This document shows positions 8,909-18,148 of a stretch of 64,000 bases of DNA, one piece after another. Source of the DNA: JAMQPK01 sp035937795 (GTDB lineage: Bacteria; Acidobacteriota; Vicinamibacteria; Vicinamibacterales; JAMQPK01); assembly GCA_035937795.1 (NCBI GenBank), contig DASZHO010000200.1, positions 12,334 to 76,333 of the forward strand. Reading direction: 5' to 3'. The notes below the pieces were generated by a model, which worked only from the letters and a program-made list of their open reading frames with translations, searched no databases and was not told the DNA's origin. The number at the start of each line of letters is the position of its first letter. The first letter of the stretch is position 1. Both the position numbers and the translations under genes were made by a program.

Positions 8909-10755
8909 GCGCGGTTGGCACGCTGTCGGTCGCCGCCGCGCTCATTGCGATCCTCATCGCCGCAGGATCTGTGGATGTGGCGCGAAGCGGATTCGGCGTG
9001 AAGGGCGACGAAGCCACGTACGCGTCGATGGCTCTCAGCCTCGCGTTCGACCACGACCTGAGTTATCAACGAGCGGACCTCGAGCGCTTTCGCACGCTGT
9101 ATGGGCAGGGGCCGGAAGGCATCTTTCTGAAGCGGGGTGAGCAGTGGCATTTCTATATCGACAGCACTCCTCCGTTCGGGCACTTCGACAGGGTTCCGGA
9201 TCCTCCTGATTCCAACCGGCTGTATTTCGGCAAGGCGTTCATCTATTCGTTGTTCGCCGCCCCGTTCGTCCGGCTGTTCGGCCTGAACGGGTTTCTCATC
9301 TTTCATGCGCTCCTGATGTTCGGGGTGATTCTCTGCGGATACGTATTTCTCTCGGCGCGGTCACGGGCCGGCCCCGCCCTCGGCTTTACGCTTGCGTTCG
9401 TCGGACTGACCGTCGTCCCCATTTACGGGGTCTTCTTCACGTCGGACATTTTCAACTTCGCCCTCGTGTTCTACGCGTACTTTCTGTGGCTGTACAAGGA
9501 AGTCGCGCCCCCGCAGGCCTGGCGATTCCTCCGCTCGGATGGCAGCGACCTCGTCGCGGCAATACTGCTCGGCATCGCGACCTTTTCGAAACCGATCCCC
9601 GTGTTGCTCATCGTCCCACTGGTACTCTTGTTGTGGCGGCGCCGTCGATTCTGGCGTGGGATCGTCGTCGGCGTGGTCTTCGCGCTCACAACGGCCGGCC
9701 TGTTCGGCGCGAATGCGTGGAGCTCGGGCGAGTTCAACTACCAGGGCGGCGATCGCAATACGTTCTACGGGCGTTTCCCCTTCGACGGGTCCGGCACCGT
9801 GTTCGGTCGCGGCATTCAATCGGCAACCAATGACGCCGACGCGGAAAGCGTGTTGAAGGGGTCCGAGTTCGTCAATCGCTTCGACCACAATGTCGAGTAT
9901 TTCTTCGTCGGCCGTCACTTTGGCTTCGTGCCGTACTTCTTCCCGGGCTTCGTTGGCGTGTGCCTCTGGCTGTTTTCCAGGGAGCGCTTCACCGCGTGGC
10001 GCGTGCTGGCGCTCGTCGCGCTCGTCGTGTCGACGATCGTGTTGCTGATCTTTCTGCCGTATTCGTGGAGCGGGGGCGGCGGGCCGCCCGGCAATCGGTA
10101 CTTCTTGAATTTGTACCCGGTCGTGTTCTTCCTTGTCCCACCGCTGCGGTCGATGACGACGCCGGTTGTTGCCGGGATAGGCAGTGCGCTGTTTACGGCG
10201 CATATGCTGATGCATCCGTTCGTGACCGCCAAATACACCTATCTCATGACCGAATCGGGCCCCGCGCGATCTCTTCCGGTCGAGCTGACGATGGCCAACG
10301 ACCTGCCGGTGATGCTGAGTTCGTCGCCGCTGCGCGGCCATATCCCTTACGGCGACGATCCGTTCATGCTGCTCTATTTTCTCGATCAGAACGCTTTTCC
10401 GCCCGAACCGATGGGGATGTGGGTCGGCAACCACCGGGCGGATATCATCGTGAGGACCGAGGATCCGCTCGATCACCTCGTCATCACGGCCGAATCACCC
10501 ATCCAGACGACGCTGACGGTATCCGCGGGTGCTGAGGCGGTAACCGTGACAATGGCGCCGAACACGCCGGTGAATTTCAATGTGCCGGTCCGCGGCGTAC
10601 GCGGATTTCAGAGTTACGAGTACTTGATGTCGGCCAAAGCGTCCGAAGCCTTTGTTCCGCACCTCCTTGACCCGAAGTCCGGCGATTATCGAACCCTCGG
10701 AGCGCAGTTGCGGTTCTCCGCGGTCAGAGCCGTCCGCTCTCAGGCCTCCCGATGA
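8887..10755 (+). CDS. Polytopic membrane protein, GT39/GT-C-like
   Basis: From GTG 8887 the protein has 622 residues. A first helix (~12-27) is followed by VKGDEATYASM, where DE (41-42) matches the catalytic acidic pair of GT39-like enzymes. A charged loop and at least eight further hydrophobic segments follow. The C-terminal ~120 residues after LFFLDQNAF-like sequence are soluble and beta-rich, as in several bacterial GT-C proteins. The start is uncertain: open frame reaches 8845, and GTGs at 8887 and 8902 arise from a tandem repeat. Its TGA overlaps the next ATG (10752-10755), so the two GT-C-like genes are coupled. Donor is likely a polyprenyl-phosphate sugar by family analogy. Confidence 0.72.
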   Translation: MSHLSVSRAVGTLSVAAALIAILIAAGSVDVARSGFGVKGDEATYASMALSLAFDHDLSYQRADLERFRTLYGQGPEGIFLKRGEQWHFYIDSTPPFGHFDRVPDPPDSNRLYFGKAFIYSLFAAPFVRLFGLNGFLIFHALLMFGVILCGYVFLSARSRAGPALGFTLAFVGLTVVPIYGVFFTSDIFNFALVFYAYFLWLYKEVAPPQAWRFLRSDGSDLVAAILLGIATFSKPIPVLLIVPLVLLLWRRRRFWRGIVVGVVFALTTAGLFGANAWSSGEFNYQGGDRNTFYGRFPFDGSGTVFGRGIQSATNDADAESVLKGSEFVNRFDHNVEYFFVGRHFGFVPYFFPGFVGVCLWLFSRERFTAWRVLALVALVVSTIVLLIFLPYSWSGGGGPPGNRYFLNLYPVVFFLVPPLRSMTTPVVAGIGSALFTAHMLMHPFVTAKYTYLMTESGPARSLPVELTMANDLPVMLSSSPLRGHIPYGDDPFMLLYFLDQNAFPPEPMGMWVGNHRADIIVRTEDPLDHLVITAESPIQTTLTVSAGAEAVTVTMAPNTPVNFNVPVRGVRGFQSYEYLMSAKASEAFVPHLLDPKSGDYRTLGAQLRFSAVRAVRSQASR

Positions 10756-12443
10756 GCCAGACTGATCGAGCGGTCGGGGAGATCCCCGGCGGAGGATGGC
10801 GCGAATTGCTCGCGGTTCTGGCGGGCGGCACGGCGCTCGCGGTCTGTCTCACATATCCGTTTGCTCTGCGGATGGGCGACGCCGGGCGGGTCGATTCCAC
10901 TGACGGCGAGTTCTCGATCTGGAACGTCGCCTGGGTGGCCAGGACGCTGGTGGTCGATCCCCGCCACGTGCTCGACGCCAATATCTTCTATCCGCACCTC
11001 AGAACGTTGTTGTATTCGGAGACGAACCTCGGCGCCGGCGCGCTTGGCATCCCTGCCTATTGGGCGACCCGCAATCCCATTTTCGCCACCAACTTTGTCT
11101 TTCTCCTCTCCCTTATTCTGGGCGTCACGGGCGCGTACTATCTGGTTCGTTATCTCGTCCGCGACCGCCGAGGGGCCGCCGTTGCCGCGATCTGTTTCGG
11201 TTTCTGTCCCTACGTGTTCGCCCACACGCCTCATATCCAACTGTTGATGACGGCAGGTCTGCCGTTCAGCATGCTCGCGTTTCACCGGGCTGCCGATCTG
11301 CCATCGGCACGTCGCGGCATCGTATTGGGTCTGTCGATGGCCGCACAGACGGCGTTTTGTGGATACTACGCGGTATTTGTAATCTTGCTCGTCGGATTCG
11401 CAACGCTGGCCGTTCCAACCCTGCGCGGATCGTGGAGCAACCTGCGTTACTGGAGGATGATCGCGGTCGCGGCGCTGACCGCCGCGCTCGTCGTGGCACC
11501 CCTCGCGGTTCCGTATCTGCAATTTCAGCGCGAGAGCGGGTTTCAACGGGCTCTCGGGGAAGCCACTCGTTACTCCGCCAACTTGACCGCATATCTGGCG
11601 TCCAATGCCATGGCACACGGCTGGATGCTGTCACTCCTTGATCGCTTCGAGCATTGGAGCGAGGTTCTCTTCCCCGGTTTCGTCGCGACGCTCGGCGGCG
11701 CGGCTGGATTGGTGCTGGCGTGGAGAAGCGGCGGCCGGCTGAGGGAAGTTGGCGTCATTTACGGCACCATCACGCTGCTCGCATTCTGGGCATCGTTCGG
11801 ACCGCAAGCCGGGCTCTACACGGTGATGTACTGGGTCATCCCGTTCGTCACCTCGCTGCGGGCGCCGGCGCGTTTTGGCCTCATCGTCGCGCTCGGACTC
11901 GCAGTGTTGACGGGCGTGGCGGTGCGTGAGGGGCTTGCCCGTGTCAAATGGCCATCGGCGGCTGGCGCGCTGCTGGTGATCGTCGCCGCGGCCGATCTCG
12001 CCGTGCCGCTGGGCACGGGCATCATGCGCGAGGTTCCGCCCCTCTCTCCGGCATACTCGCTCATGAGCAAGCTGCCTGCGGGACCGGTCATCGAGCTGCC
12101 GTTTTGGTCGAGCGGCTCGGAACTGCACGGACACGCCCGGTACATGCGCTATTCAACCTCGCACTGGATGCCGCTCGTCAACGGCTACAGCGATTACATT
12201 CCTCCGGACTTCATCGAATCGGCGGCAAGAGTTCAAGGTTTTCCAAGTCGTGATGCCTTCCAGGCTCTTGCGGCGCGGCACCCCAGGTACGCCGTGTTTC
12301 ACATGCTGGCCTACGGCGACCAGGATCGCGCCGCGGTATCGGCGAAGCTGAATGAATTTGCGCCCTACCTTGCGCCGCTCTATATCGATGATGAAACGCG
12401 GCTCTATGAGATTCTGAAATTTCCGCCGGCGCCCGCGCCATGA
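10752..12443 (+). CDS. Polytopic membrane protein, GT-C-like
   Basis: The 563-residue protein has a first helix at ~18-36, an extracytoplasmic loop with VDSTDGEFSIWNVAWVA (~48-64), and many later helices. The DxxDGEF...WN pattern recalls the first periplasmic loop of GT-C enzymes, where an acidic residue is catalytic. The C-terminal ~140 residues carry a soluble segment with VIELPFW. It begins with an ATG overlapping the stop of the upstream GT-C-like gene, so both are made together. It ends 11 bases from the convergent gene at 12455. Activity is inferred only from topology and neighbours. Confidence 0.65.
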   Translation: MSQTDRAVGEIPGGGWRELLAVLAGGTALAVCLTYPFALRMGDAGRVDSTDGEFSIWNVAWVARTLVVDPRHVLDANIFYPHLRTLLYSETNLGAGALGIPAYWATRNPIFATNFVFLLSLILGVTGAYYLVRYLVRDRRGAAVAAICFGFCPYVFAHTPHIQLLMTAGLPFSMLAFHRAADLPSARRGIVLGLSMAAQTAFCGYYAVFVILLVGFATLAVPTLRGSWSNLRYWRMIAVAALTAALVVAPLAVPYLQFQRESGFQRALGEATRYSANLTAYLASNAMAHGWMLSLLDRFEHWSEVLFPGFVATLGGAAGLVLAWRSGGRLREVGVIYGTITLLAFWASFGPQAGLYTVMYWVIPFVTSLRAPARFGLIVALGLAVLTGVAVREGLARVKWPSAAGALLVIVAAADLAVPLGTGIMREVPPLSPAYSLMSKLPAGPVIELPFWSSGSELHGHARYMRYSTSHWMPLVNGYSDYIPPDFIESAARVQGFPSRDAFQALAARHPRYAVFHMLAYGDQDRAAVSAKLNEFAPYLAPLYIDDETRLYEILKFPPAPAP

Positions 12444-12454
12444 CTGGCAGTGAG

Positions 12455-15097
12455 CTATCGCGTGGCGATCCAGACGCCCAGAAATCGGTCGTCCTGACTC
12501 GTGGCGTCGACATCCGACGGACGAAACCCGGAGAGCGACCGAACCGTCAAGGGCGTTCCCGGTCCTTCATGCACTGGAATCTCGATGACGCTTTCCTCGC
12601 TCGGCGCGAGGTCCAAATTGCGAAGCCAATCCCCGCTTTCCAGGGTGACCTGGTTCTTGACCGCGCCGTTTCGTACGAACAAGTGGAGCGTTTCGCGAAC
12701 ATCGGGCGCGATCACGAAGTCCGCGTCCGCTCCGCGGCCAATCCAGGTGCCGTCGGGCTCGACCCACACAGGCCCGCTGAGGTGAAACATGACCGCAGAG
12801 CCATAACGGGCCCCGTGCCCGGCTTCAGAGCCGCTCTCGATTCGATCGCGGGGCGGGAGTACTGACACCGCACGAAGCTCCACATTGCGCAGGCTGCCTC
12901 TTGCGGCCTCATCGAGGTCGAGCTCGAGCGCCGCGACAGCAACCGGAAGCGACACCGTGTTTTTCCAGGTCGTTGAAAGGGATGCAACAGTCCAATCCCC
13001 GATTGCGGGAGAGTCGGGATCGGTCATCACCCGAATTCGTCCAGCCGGATGACCGCGCACGGTACCGGTGATTTCATAGATGCCCGGTGGCAGGTGCACC
13101 ATTTTCGACCATTCGCTGCGATTGGCTGTTACAAGCCGCGCCAACGGAATCTCGGCGGGTAAGCTCTGCAACGGGATTCGCCGAAACGGTCGGTACTCCA
13201 GCGCCAGTTGACCGCTGCCGTTGTCGTACTGGCGTAGAACCGAAGCCCCGCCGGAAGATGGGATCGGCGCAGCGGCATGATTGGTGCGCCAGACGAGCGA
13301 CACCGCACAGGTAATTGTCACTTGCATGGCGAGGCTCAGAACCACAAGCGAGCTCCCCCAACGCTGGACCGCCATCGTCGCGGCCATCGCGGCCGCGACC
13401 GCGGCGAGCCAGATCGCTGTTTGGCCCACGACGACAGATGGCGGATTCTGGAACAGGCTCGGGAGTGCCCTGGTCAGATCGACCGCCGGCAGCAGCCACG
13501 CAGCCAGGCGTGAGCTGCCATCGCGGAAGTTGAATACCAGCTCGCCGCGAGCGACCCACGTCATCGTGGCGGTAATCAGCACACTCGTGAACAACGCGCC
13601 GACGCCAAACGCTCGCGCGGCCGCTCCGCGTATGTCGGCGAACCACGTCGCTGTCGGGATCGCAAGCACGAGGGTGAGCGGCACCAGGAACCTCGCTGGG
13701 GCACTGGTGCCGCCCCACCACATATAGAAGAACGTGACGACCACGAAGTACGGCAGCGTGACGATGAGCAACTCCACGGCGAGCCGCCGCGGACCACGCC
13801 ACAGCATGACCGCCAGCCCTGCAAACGCACACAAGTAGATCGGCGCATTGGGCAACAATCCGAACTGCTGATCGAACAAGAGACCCGGGGCCCCGCGCAC
13901 GATATTGCCGGCGGCGGTTTCCAGCGTTCCGCCATAAGGCGCCGATGGATTCGGAGTTCCATAAATGATTTGGAAAAAACACAGCCAGCCGACAGCGCTC
14001 ACCGCGGGTACGGTCACCAGCGCCGCCAGACGTTTGGCGCGGCCGTGTTCGCTGAGTAGCCGGCCGGCAACCACCAGCGCGCAGCAAGCCGCGAGTATCG
14101 CGAACCGCGAGTGAAGCCACGGCAGCATCGCCAGCGCCGCGCCGACGGCAAACAGCCAGCGCGGCTGGCGCGCACGGGCGCTGACGAGCGGAACGATTCC
14201 GGCGAGCACCAGCGCAGCGGCCGGTCCGTCAGGAAACACAGTGCCCGTCAGGAAAAAATACGGCACGGAGAGGCTCACCCCGGCCCACCCGAACCAGCTG
14301 GCGGCCTGATTGCGCGTGACCTGCCAGGCAACATACCAGGCCAGACCGCTGGCGAACGCGCTCAGGGCAAGCAGCGCACCGACCACGCCATGATAGCCAA
14401 ACGCCGCAAAAAACGGCGCGACGAGCAGCGGAAGGCCGGGCGCGTGGATCGAGTAGATGGCGCCGTTTTTTCCGCGAGCCCGATAGTCTGGCTTCAGGGT
14501 GGTCGTCGAGTACGCGCGGTAGTCGCGCTGGAGATGATTGTTTTCAATCTGCAGATCTCGATCCTCGAGCAGGCTCTGCGTGATGATCAGGTAATGAGGC
14601 TCGTCGCCGTTTGGGTGCTGCGGTGCGGTGGCCCAGACACCGAGACCGTATACGACAAGGCCGATTCCTCCAGCCAGGAGCGCTGAACCTGACGCCGAAT
14701 GCAATCTGTTTTGCAGCGGGCGGAGCGCTCCCCGAACCAGCGGCGCCGCAAGCATGGCCCCGATCGCAATCCAGACCCACACCGCGACATGGCCTGTCCA
14801 GACAAACACCGACAACGGCAACCGGACGGGCAGCCACGGCAGCAGGAGCATCCCCGACAGCCACAGGGGAGCCGACCCGCGCGCGGTTGGGCGCACCTCG
14901 TACGCGAGAACCGCGGCCACCAGAAAGGCCGCCAGGAGCCAGATGGGAGCGGGAAGGATGCCAACGTATCGCGCGCGATTGCCGGTGTCGAGAAACGCGA
15001 TTGCGCCGAACGAGACCCAGAACGCAGCGGCGGCGCAGACCAGCGCGCAGGTTGCGGCCGCGGAGATGTGTTTACCCGTTGCGTGCAGAAGAGCCAC
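12455..15097 (-). CDS. Large polytopic GT-C-like protein with soluble C-terminal domain
   Basis: The 880-residue product has an N-terminal set of helices, then GDEPHYL (164-170) with the acidic pair expected in a GT39-type first loop, and YSIHAPGLPLLVAPF (~215-229), which shares the YSx(H/K)APG motif with the protein at 6262. After the last helices, about 280 residues form a soluble region with repeated beta-strand-like sequence, probably periplasmic. Start is GTG 15097, with TATGAT eleven bases upstream. It likely transfers a lipid-linked sugar outside the cytoplasmic membrane; this is an inference from family features. It converges on the plus-strand gene ending at 12443. Confidence 0.68.
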   Translation of the reverse strand: MALLHATGKHISAAATCALVCAAAAFWVSFGAIAFLDTGNRARYVGILPAPIWLLAAFLVAAVLAYEVRPTARGSAPLWLSGMLLLPWLPVRLPLSVFVWTGHVAVWVWIAIGAMLAAPLVRGALRPLQNRLHSASGSALLAGGIGLVVYGLGVWATAPQHPNGDEPHYLIITQSLLEDRDLQIENNHLQRDYRAYSTTTLKPDYRARGKNGAIYSIHAPGLPLLVAPFFAAFGYHGVVGALLALSAFASGLAWYVAWQVTRNQAASWFGWAGVSLSVPYFFLTGTVFPDGPAAALVLAGIVPLVSARARQPRWLFAVGAALAMLPWLHSRFAILAACCALVVAGRLLSEHGRAKRLAALVTVPAVSAVGWLCFFQIIYGTPNPSAPYGGTLETAAGNIVRGAPGLLFDQQFGLLPNAPIYLCAFAGLAVMLWRGPRRLAVELLIVTLPYFVVVTFFYMWWGGTSAPARFLVPLTLVLAIPTATWFADIRGAAARAFGVGALFTSVLITATMTWVARGELVFNFRDGSSRLAAWLLPAVDLTRALPSLFQNPPSVVVGQTAIWLAAVAAAMAATMAVQRWGSSLVVLSLAMQVTITCAVSLVWRTNHAAAPIPSSGGASVLRQYDNGSGQLALEYRPFRRIPLQSLPAEIPLARLVTANRSEWSKMVHLPPGIYEITGTVRGHPAGRIRVMTDPDSPAIGDWTVASLSTTWKNTVSLPVAVAALELDLDEAARGSLRNVELRAVSVLPPRDRIESGSEAGHGARYGSAVMFHLSGPVWVEPDGTWIGRGADADFVIAPDVRETLHLFVRNGAVKNQVTLESGDWLRNLDLAPSEESVIEIPVHEGPGTPLTVRSLSGFRPSDVDATSQDDRFLGVWIATR

Positions 15098-15108
15098 CCT
15101 CGGCTTGA

Positions 15109-15114
15109 ATCATA
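15109..15114 (-). promoter_or_regulatory. -10-like TATGAT
   Basis: TATGAT reads toward the GTG at 15097 with eleven bases between. A GAGG also lies just before the GTG, so this case is less clear as a leaderless start than the others in the window. Confidence 0.35.
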
Positions 15115-15130
15115 GCCACACCATGCGGCG

Positions 15131-16690
15131 CTAGTCGAGAGGGCAGAAGTAGACGCCGTCGATGATCGGTTTCGCGTCGCCGCAAGCCGTCCGCGAGATT
15201 TTGACGGCCACGTCGCGATGAGAGGCCACTTCCTGGTCGTAGGAATGAATCCGCCGGAAATCGTCAGCGGCCACCACGATTCGCTCGTTGGTGAAGAACG
15301 TGATGTAGTACGCGATCCAATAATCGGACACCGCGTAACGAATATCGCGAGCGTCGAGCGCACGAATGATGAGGATCTTGTCGGCGATTCGAGGATGATG
15401 GCTGTATACACTGTAGATGCGCGCGTGCGCGACGCCCGAGACGAGAGCCCAGCATAGCAGCACGGCGATCTCGGTTCGCCGGATCCACGGCCGCGATTCC
15501 ACCGACAAGCCCCAGGCGGCCAGCCCCACGGCGCCCACAAGGGAGAGCAGGTCGTAGCGCAAGACCGTCACATCACCACACCGGCTGACCGCGATCGCAA
15601 GTGCCGAAATGGCGCCGACCAGGATGAGATACGCGCAGAATTCGTATCGCGTCCACCAGTCGGCGCGCCGGCTCGCGTGCGCGATAATGCGCGCCGCAAA
15701 CAGCACCATTGTCGCTCCGAGCACGATTCCGCTCCACGCGAGCCCTTGGCGTGAATCGCTTTCGAGCCCGAGGTCGAGAACGGGCAGTGGTGCCGTCCCG
15801 AACAGCCGTGACCAGTGCACGGTGACAAGGCTCGCCACGCCGCCGAGTACCGTGCCGGGATCGAAACAGAATTTACCGATCGCTTCGATCAGGTCGTTTC
15901 CGCGTAAGGTGATCATGCTGGCGTCGGTACCGGGTCCGGCGGCCGACGCCCACTGCCGGAGGAATTGCGAGACGAGCCACACCTCGGCGACCACGCGCAA
16001 CACCTGAAAGGCGCCGACGAGCTCGGCCTTGGCTTTGCCGCGCCAGCGTCCGCTGATGAGCTCCAGCAACACAATCGCAAGCGCGCCATAGGCGGTGAAT
16101 TCGCGATGCAGAAAGCCCACGCCGAGTACGACGCCGAACCACACTGGGCGCGTCCGCAGCAGCCAGAGCAGGAGCACGTAGAGGAACGGCTCGACGTTCC
16201 CGCCGCTCGCGGCGAGCAGTTCCGCGGCGGTGCCGGGCGGGGCGAGTACGAAGAACAAGCTGGCGATGAGCGCCAAGGTCGGACTGAGGCCGCTTTCCCG
16301 ATACAGCAGCGTGACGAGCAGCAAGCCGATCGCCACGTTGATGACGAGGAGCGGCAATTTGAGCGCCGCCACCGACACGCCGGCGACGAGAAACACGGGC
16401 GCGGCCAGCCAGGCCTCGACCCCCAGAAGGTAGTTCTGCCCGTAGATGAAGAGCGGAAACGCCCGGCCTTGGATGAGATGCTTTGCCATAAGACCGATCA
16501 CGCCCTGATCGGCGTGAAACGCCAGTTGCGGCTGAAACACGATCATCGCCGAGCGGAAGGCGATCAGTACGAACGCCGCGGACCACGCAAGAACAAGCCC
16601 GCGCGGCACGCGAGTGAAGCCTCCAGCGGGATCATCCGATAAGACTCCGTGGGCAGGTACCGTCGCGGCCGGCATGGGCAGGAGAATCAT
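15131..16690 (-). CDS. GT39-like polytopic membrane protein
   Basis: The protein has 519 residues, a helix at ~28-50, then HADQGVIGLMAKHLIQG where the Asp occupies the GT39 first-loop position, followed by IYGQNYLLGVEAWLAAPVF, a segment typical of bacterial PMT-like proteins. At least nine further helices follow. A short C-terminal tail ends at 15131. It is the last of the GT-C-like series at 6-17 kb and is transcribed with the 12455 gene (33-base gap). Likely transfer of a sugar from a polyprenyl-phosphate carrier; acceptor unknown. Start ATG 16690 lies close to the divergent promoter at 16702. Confidence 0.72.
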   Translation of the reverse strand: MILLPMPAATVPAHGVLSDDPAGGFTRVPRGLVLAWSAAFVLIAFRSAMIVFQPQLAFHADQGVIGLMAKHLIQGRAFPLFIYGQNYLLGVEAWLAAPVFLVAGVSVAALKLPLLVINVAIGLLLVTLLYRESGLSPTLALIASLFFVLAPPGTAAELLAASGGNVEPFLYVLLLWLLRTRPVWFGVVLGVGFLHREFTAYGALAIVLLELISGRWRGKAKAELVGAFQVLRVVAEVWLVSQFLRQWASAAGPGTDASMITLRGNDLIEAIGKFCFDPGTVLGGVASLVTVHWSRLFGTAPLPVLDLGLESDSRQGLAWSGIVLGATMVLFAARIIAHASRRADWWTRYEFCAYLILVGAISALAIAVSRCGDVTVLRYDLLSLVGAVGLAAWGLSVESRPWIRRTEIAVLLCWALVSGVAHARIYSVYSHHPRIADKILIIRALDARDIRYAVSDYWIAYYITFFTNERIVVAADDFRRIHSYDQEVASHRDVAVKISRTACGDAKPIIDGVYFCPLD

Positions 16691-16701
16691 GCATTAGTTC
16701 C

Positions 16702-16730
16702 TTGACAGCCACCAGCCGAACGCGTACTAT
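16702..16730 (+). promoter_or_regulatory. Sigma-70-type promoter for lipoprotein gene
   Basis: TTGACA (16702-16707) and TACTAT (16725-16730) are separated by 17 bases. This is a perfect -35 and five of six matches at -10, the best promoter found in the window. Transcription would begin near 16737 and give a leader of about 127 bases before ATG 16864. Confidence 0.75.
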
Positions 16731-16863
16731 TTGCCAACCTTCCCGGGCAAGCGACGAGCCTCCCAGCACTGTCGCACGTGATCAGCCGAGCGGCGTTCCT
16801 TGTGAAGGCGGAGTCGCCTTCACTCACCAACAATTCGTCACACGTTCTCTTGCGATGGGAGCC

Positions 16864-17910
16864 ATGAAACACAAATTTGCGCCCGGCCTTGTCACGTTTG
16901 CGGTGGCGGCGATCACCACCGCGTGCTCGAGCAGCAATCCACTCCAGCCGACGAACTCGTCGGCGGCATCCACGTCGGTCTCATTTGTCGCGCCGCACGC
17001 GACGACGCCGGCAGGCGACTCGCAGATCCCGTGGAGAAGCCAGCCGATCACCATCACGGTCGCCAACGGAGCCGCCACGGCGAGCGGCGCTTCAACCTAC
17101 ACAATTGAGGTGGCCACCGACGCCGGCTTCAGCAACATCGTCTTCTCGAACGGCAACGTTCCGCAGGGAAGCGGTGGCCAGACGGGTCTGGCGATCGGCA
17201 CGCTTCCGGGCGACACCACCTACCACTGGCGAGTCAGAGTAACGACCGGCGGTGTCACCGGTCCGAATTCGGCGGCGAGTGCGTTCTCGATCGGAACTCA
17301 ACCTACCGTGCAGACGCCCGCGCCGTTGTCTCCTGGCCAGAACGGGATGGGCGCGTCCCCAACGACGACACTGACGACGCAGAACGCTCAGACGTCCGGC
17401 CCCGTAGGTGCGATCGTGTATCGATTCCAGGTCGCCGATTCGTCGGCATTCACAAATATTGTGTTTGATAGCACGACTGCGCAGCAGTCGGGCGACCAGA
17501 CGTCCATCGCGGTGACCGCCAGATTGACGGAGGGCGCGACATACTACTGGCGCGTTCAGGCCATCGATTCAACTGACGGTATTACGACATCCTTCTCGAC
17601 GGTTTTTGCGTTCCAGATGCCCGTTGGTGTGCTCTTCGATCATCCGTGGACCGGCAGGGTGGAGACCGTCTTACACGATCTGCTCGCCAGCGGCCTCGCC
17701 GGGCCGGATGGTTCGAACGGGCAGGCCGTCGTCGACCAGATGAACGCGATGGGCGGTATTTTTGCGGGCGCTGTCTTCCAGCCGCATCACAACGGAATCG
17801 GAGACCCCACCTTCGGCTTCGGATGGTTCTACGTGTCGTTCGTTCCGATCGGCAACGGGACAAGCTTCTATCAGATCGTCGAATATGGGGCGCCGCCATT
17901 CGGCGACTAA
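16864..17910 (+). CDS. FNIII-like repeat lipoprotein with conserved C-terminal domain
   Basis: From ATG 16864 the product has 348 residues; a GGGAG sits just upstream. A signal peptide ends at TTA-C21, a loose lipobox, followed by Ser/Pro-rich linker. Two fibronectin-type-III-like repeats follow, each with a YxFQVAxDxxFxNIVF-style strand and a Y(Y/H)WRV strand. The last ~93 residues, from VLFDHPWTG to the end, form a separate domain containing FQPHHNG and GFGWFYVS. This domain recurs in the lipoprotein at 28870 with about 76% identity by hand alignment. I do not recognise it as a named family. A surface role alongside the polysaccharide genes is inferred. It is followed by a gene relic. Confidence 0.8.
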   Translation: MKHKFAPGLVTFAVAAITTACSSSNPLQPTNSSAASTSVSFVAPHATTPAGDSQIPWRSQPITITVANGAATASGASTYTIEVATDAGFSNIVFSNGNVPQGSGGQTGLAIGTLPGDTTYHWRVRVTTGGVTGPNSAASAFSIGTQPTVQTPAPLSPGQNGMGASPTTTLTTQNAQTSGPVGAIVYRFQVADSSAFTNIVFDSTTAQQSGDQTSIAVTARLTEGATYYWRVQAIDSTDGITTSFSTVFAFQMPVGVLFDHPWTGRVETVLHDLLASGLAGPDGSNGQAVVDQMNAMGGIFAGAVFQPHHNGIGDPTFGFGWFYVSFVPIGNGTSFYQIVEYGAPPFGD

Positions 17911-17917
17911 CGGAGCC

Positions 17918-17998
17918 CGCGTTCGGGCGGCCGCCTGCTGCGAGCACCTCGCGGCAGACGGCCGGCTCGAACGGCCCGGCGGGATAGAGATCGGCGAC
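17918..17998 (-). pseudogene. Relic of a TIM-barrel sugar isomerase gene
   Basis: This gap between the lipoprotein and the RHH gene carries a short decayed copy of part of the isomerase gene at 19960-20763, in the same orientation. Positions 17942-17969 match 20299-20326 over 28 identical bases, and 17981-17998 match 20368-20385 at 17 of 18. Read on the minus strand it gives VADLYP and then EPAVCREVL, matching VADLHP and EPAVCREVL of the intact protein with a ten-residue internal deletion. No start or further homologous sequence is visible on either side. Confidence 0.75.
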
Positions 17999-18071
17999 CT
18001 TCTTTCGACCTGCCTTTCATTTTCTATTTCCATAAAATAAAGGGGCCTTGTGGACATTGTTTCGAAATAAT

Positions 18072-18109
18072 TGCGCCACCCATGATAATCCATGCTATCC
18101 TTGCGCCAT
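18072..18109 (+). promoter_or_regulatory. Nested direct repeats, candidate operator
   Basis: Two copies of TTGCGCCA (18072-18079, 18102-18109) bracket two 10-base near-copies, CCATGATAAT and CCATGCTATC (18081-18100). The set lies 40-77 bases before the start of a gene for a predicted ribbon-helix-helix protein. RHH regulators often bind such short repeats at their own promoters, so this is a candidate autoregulatory site. The surrounding ~100 bases are A/T-rich for this genome. Confidence 0.4.
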
Positions 18110-18148
18110 TCGTGGCTTCAGGGTCCTCCTGTTTGACCAGACAACGCA

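Noticed and set aside
9361..10476. Long minus-strand open frame opposite a GT-C gene
   Set aside because: It lies fully inside a well-supported membrane-protein gene and translates to a low-complexity, Arg/Glu/His-rich sequence, typical of antisense in GC-rich DNA.
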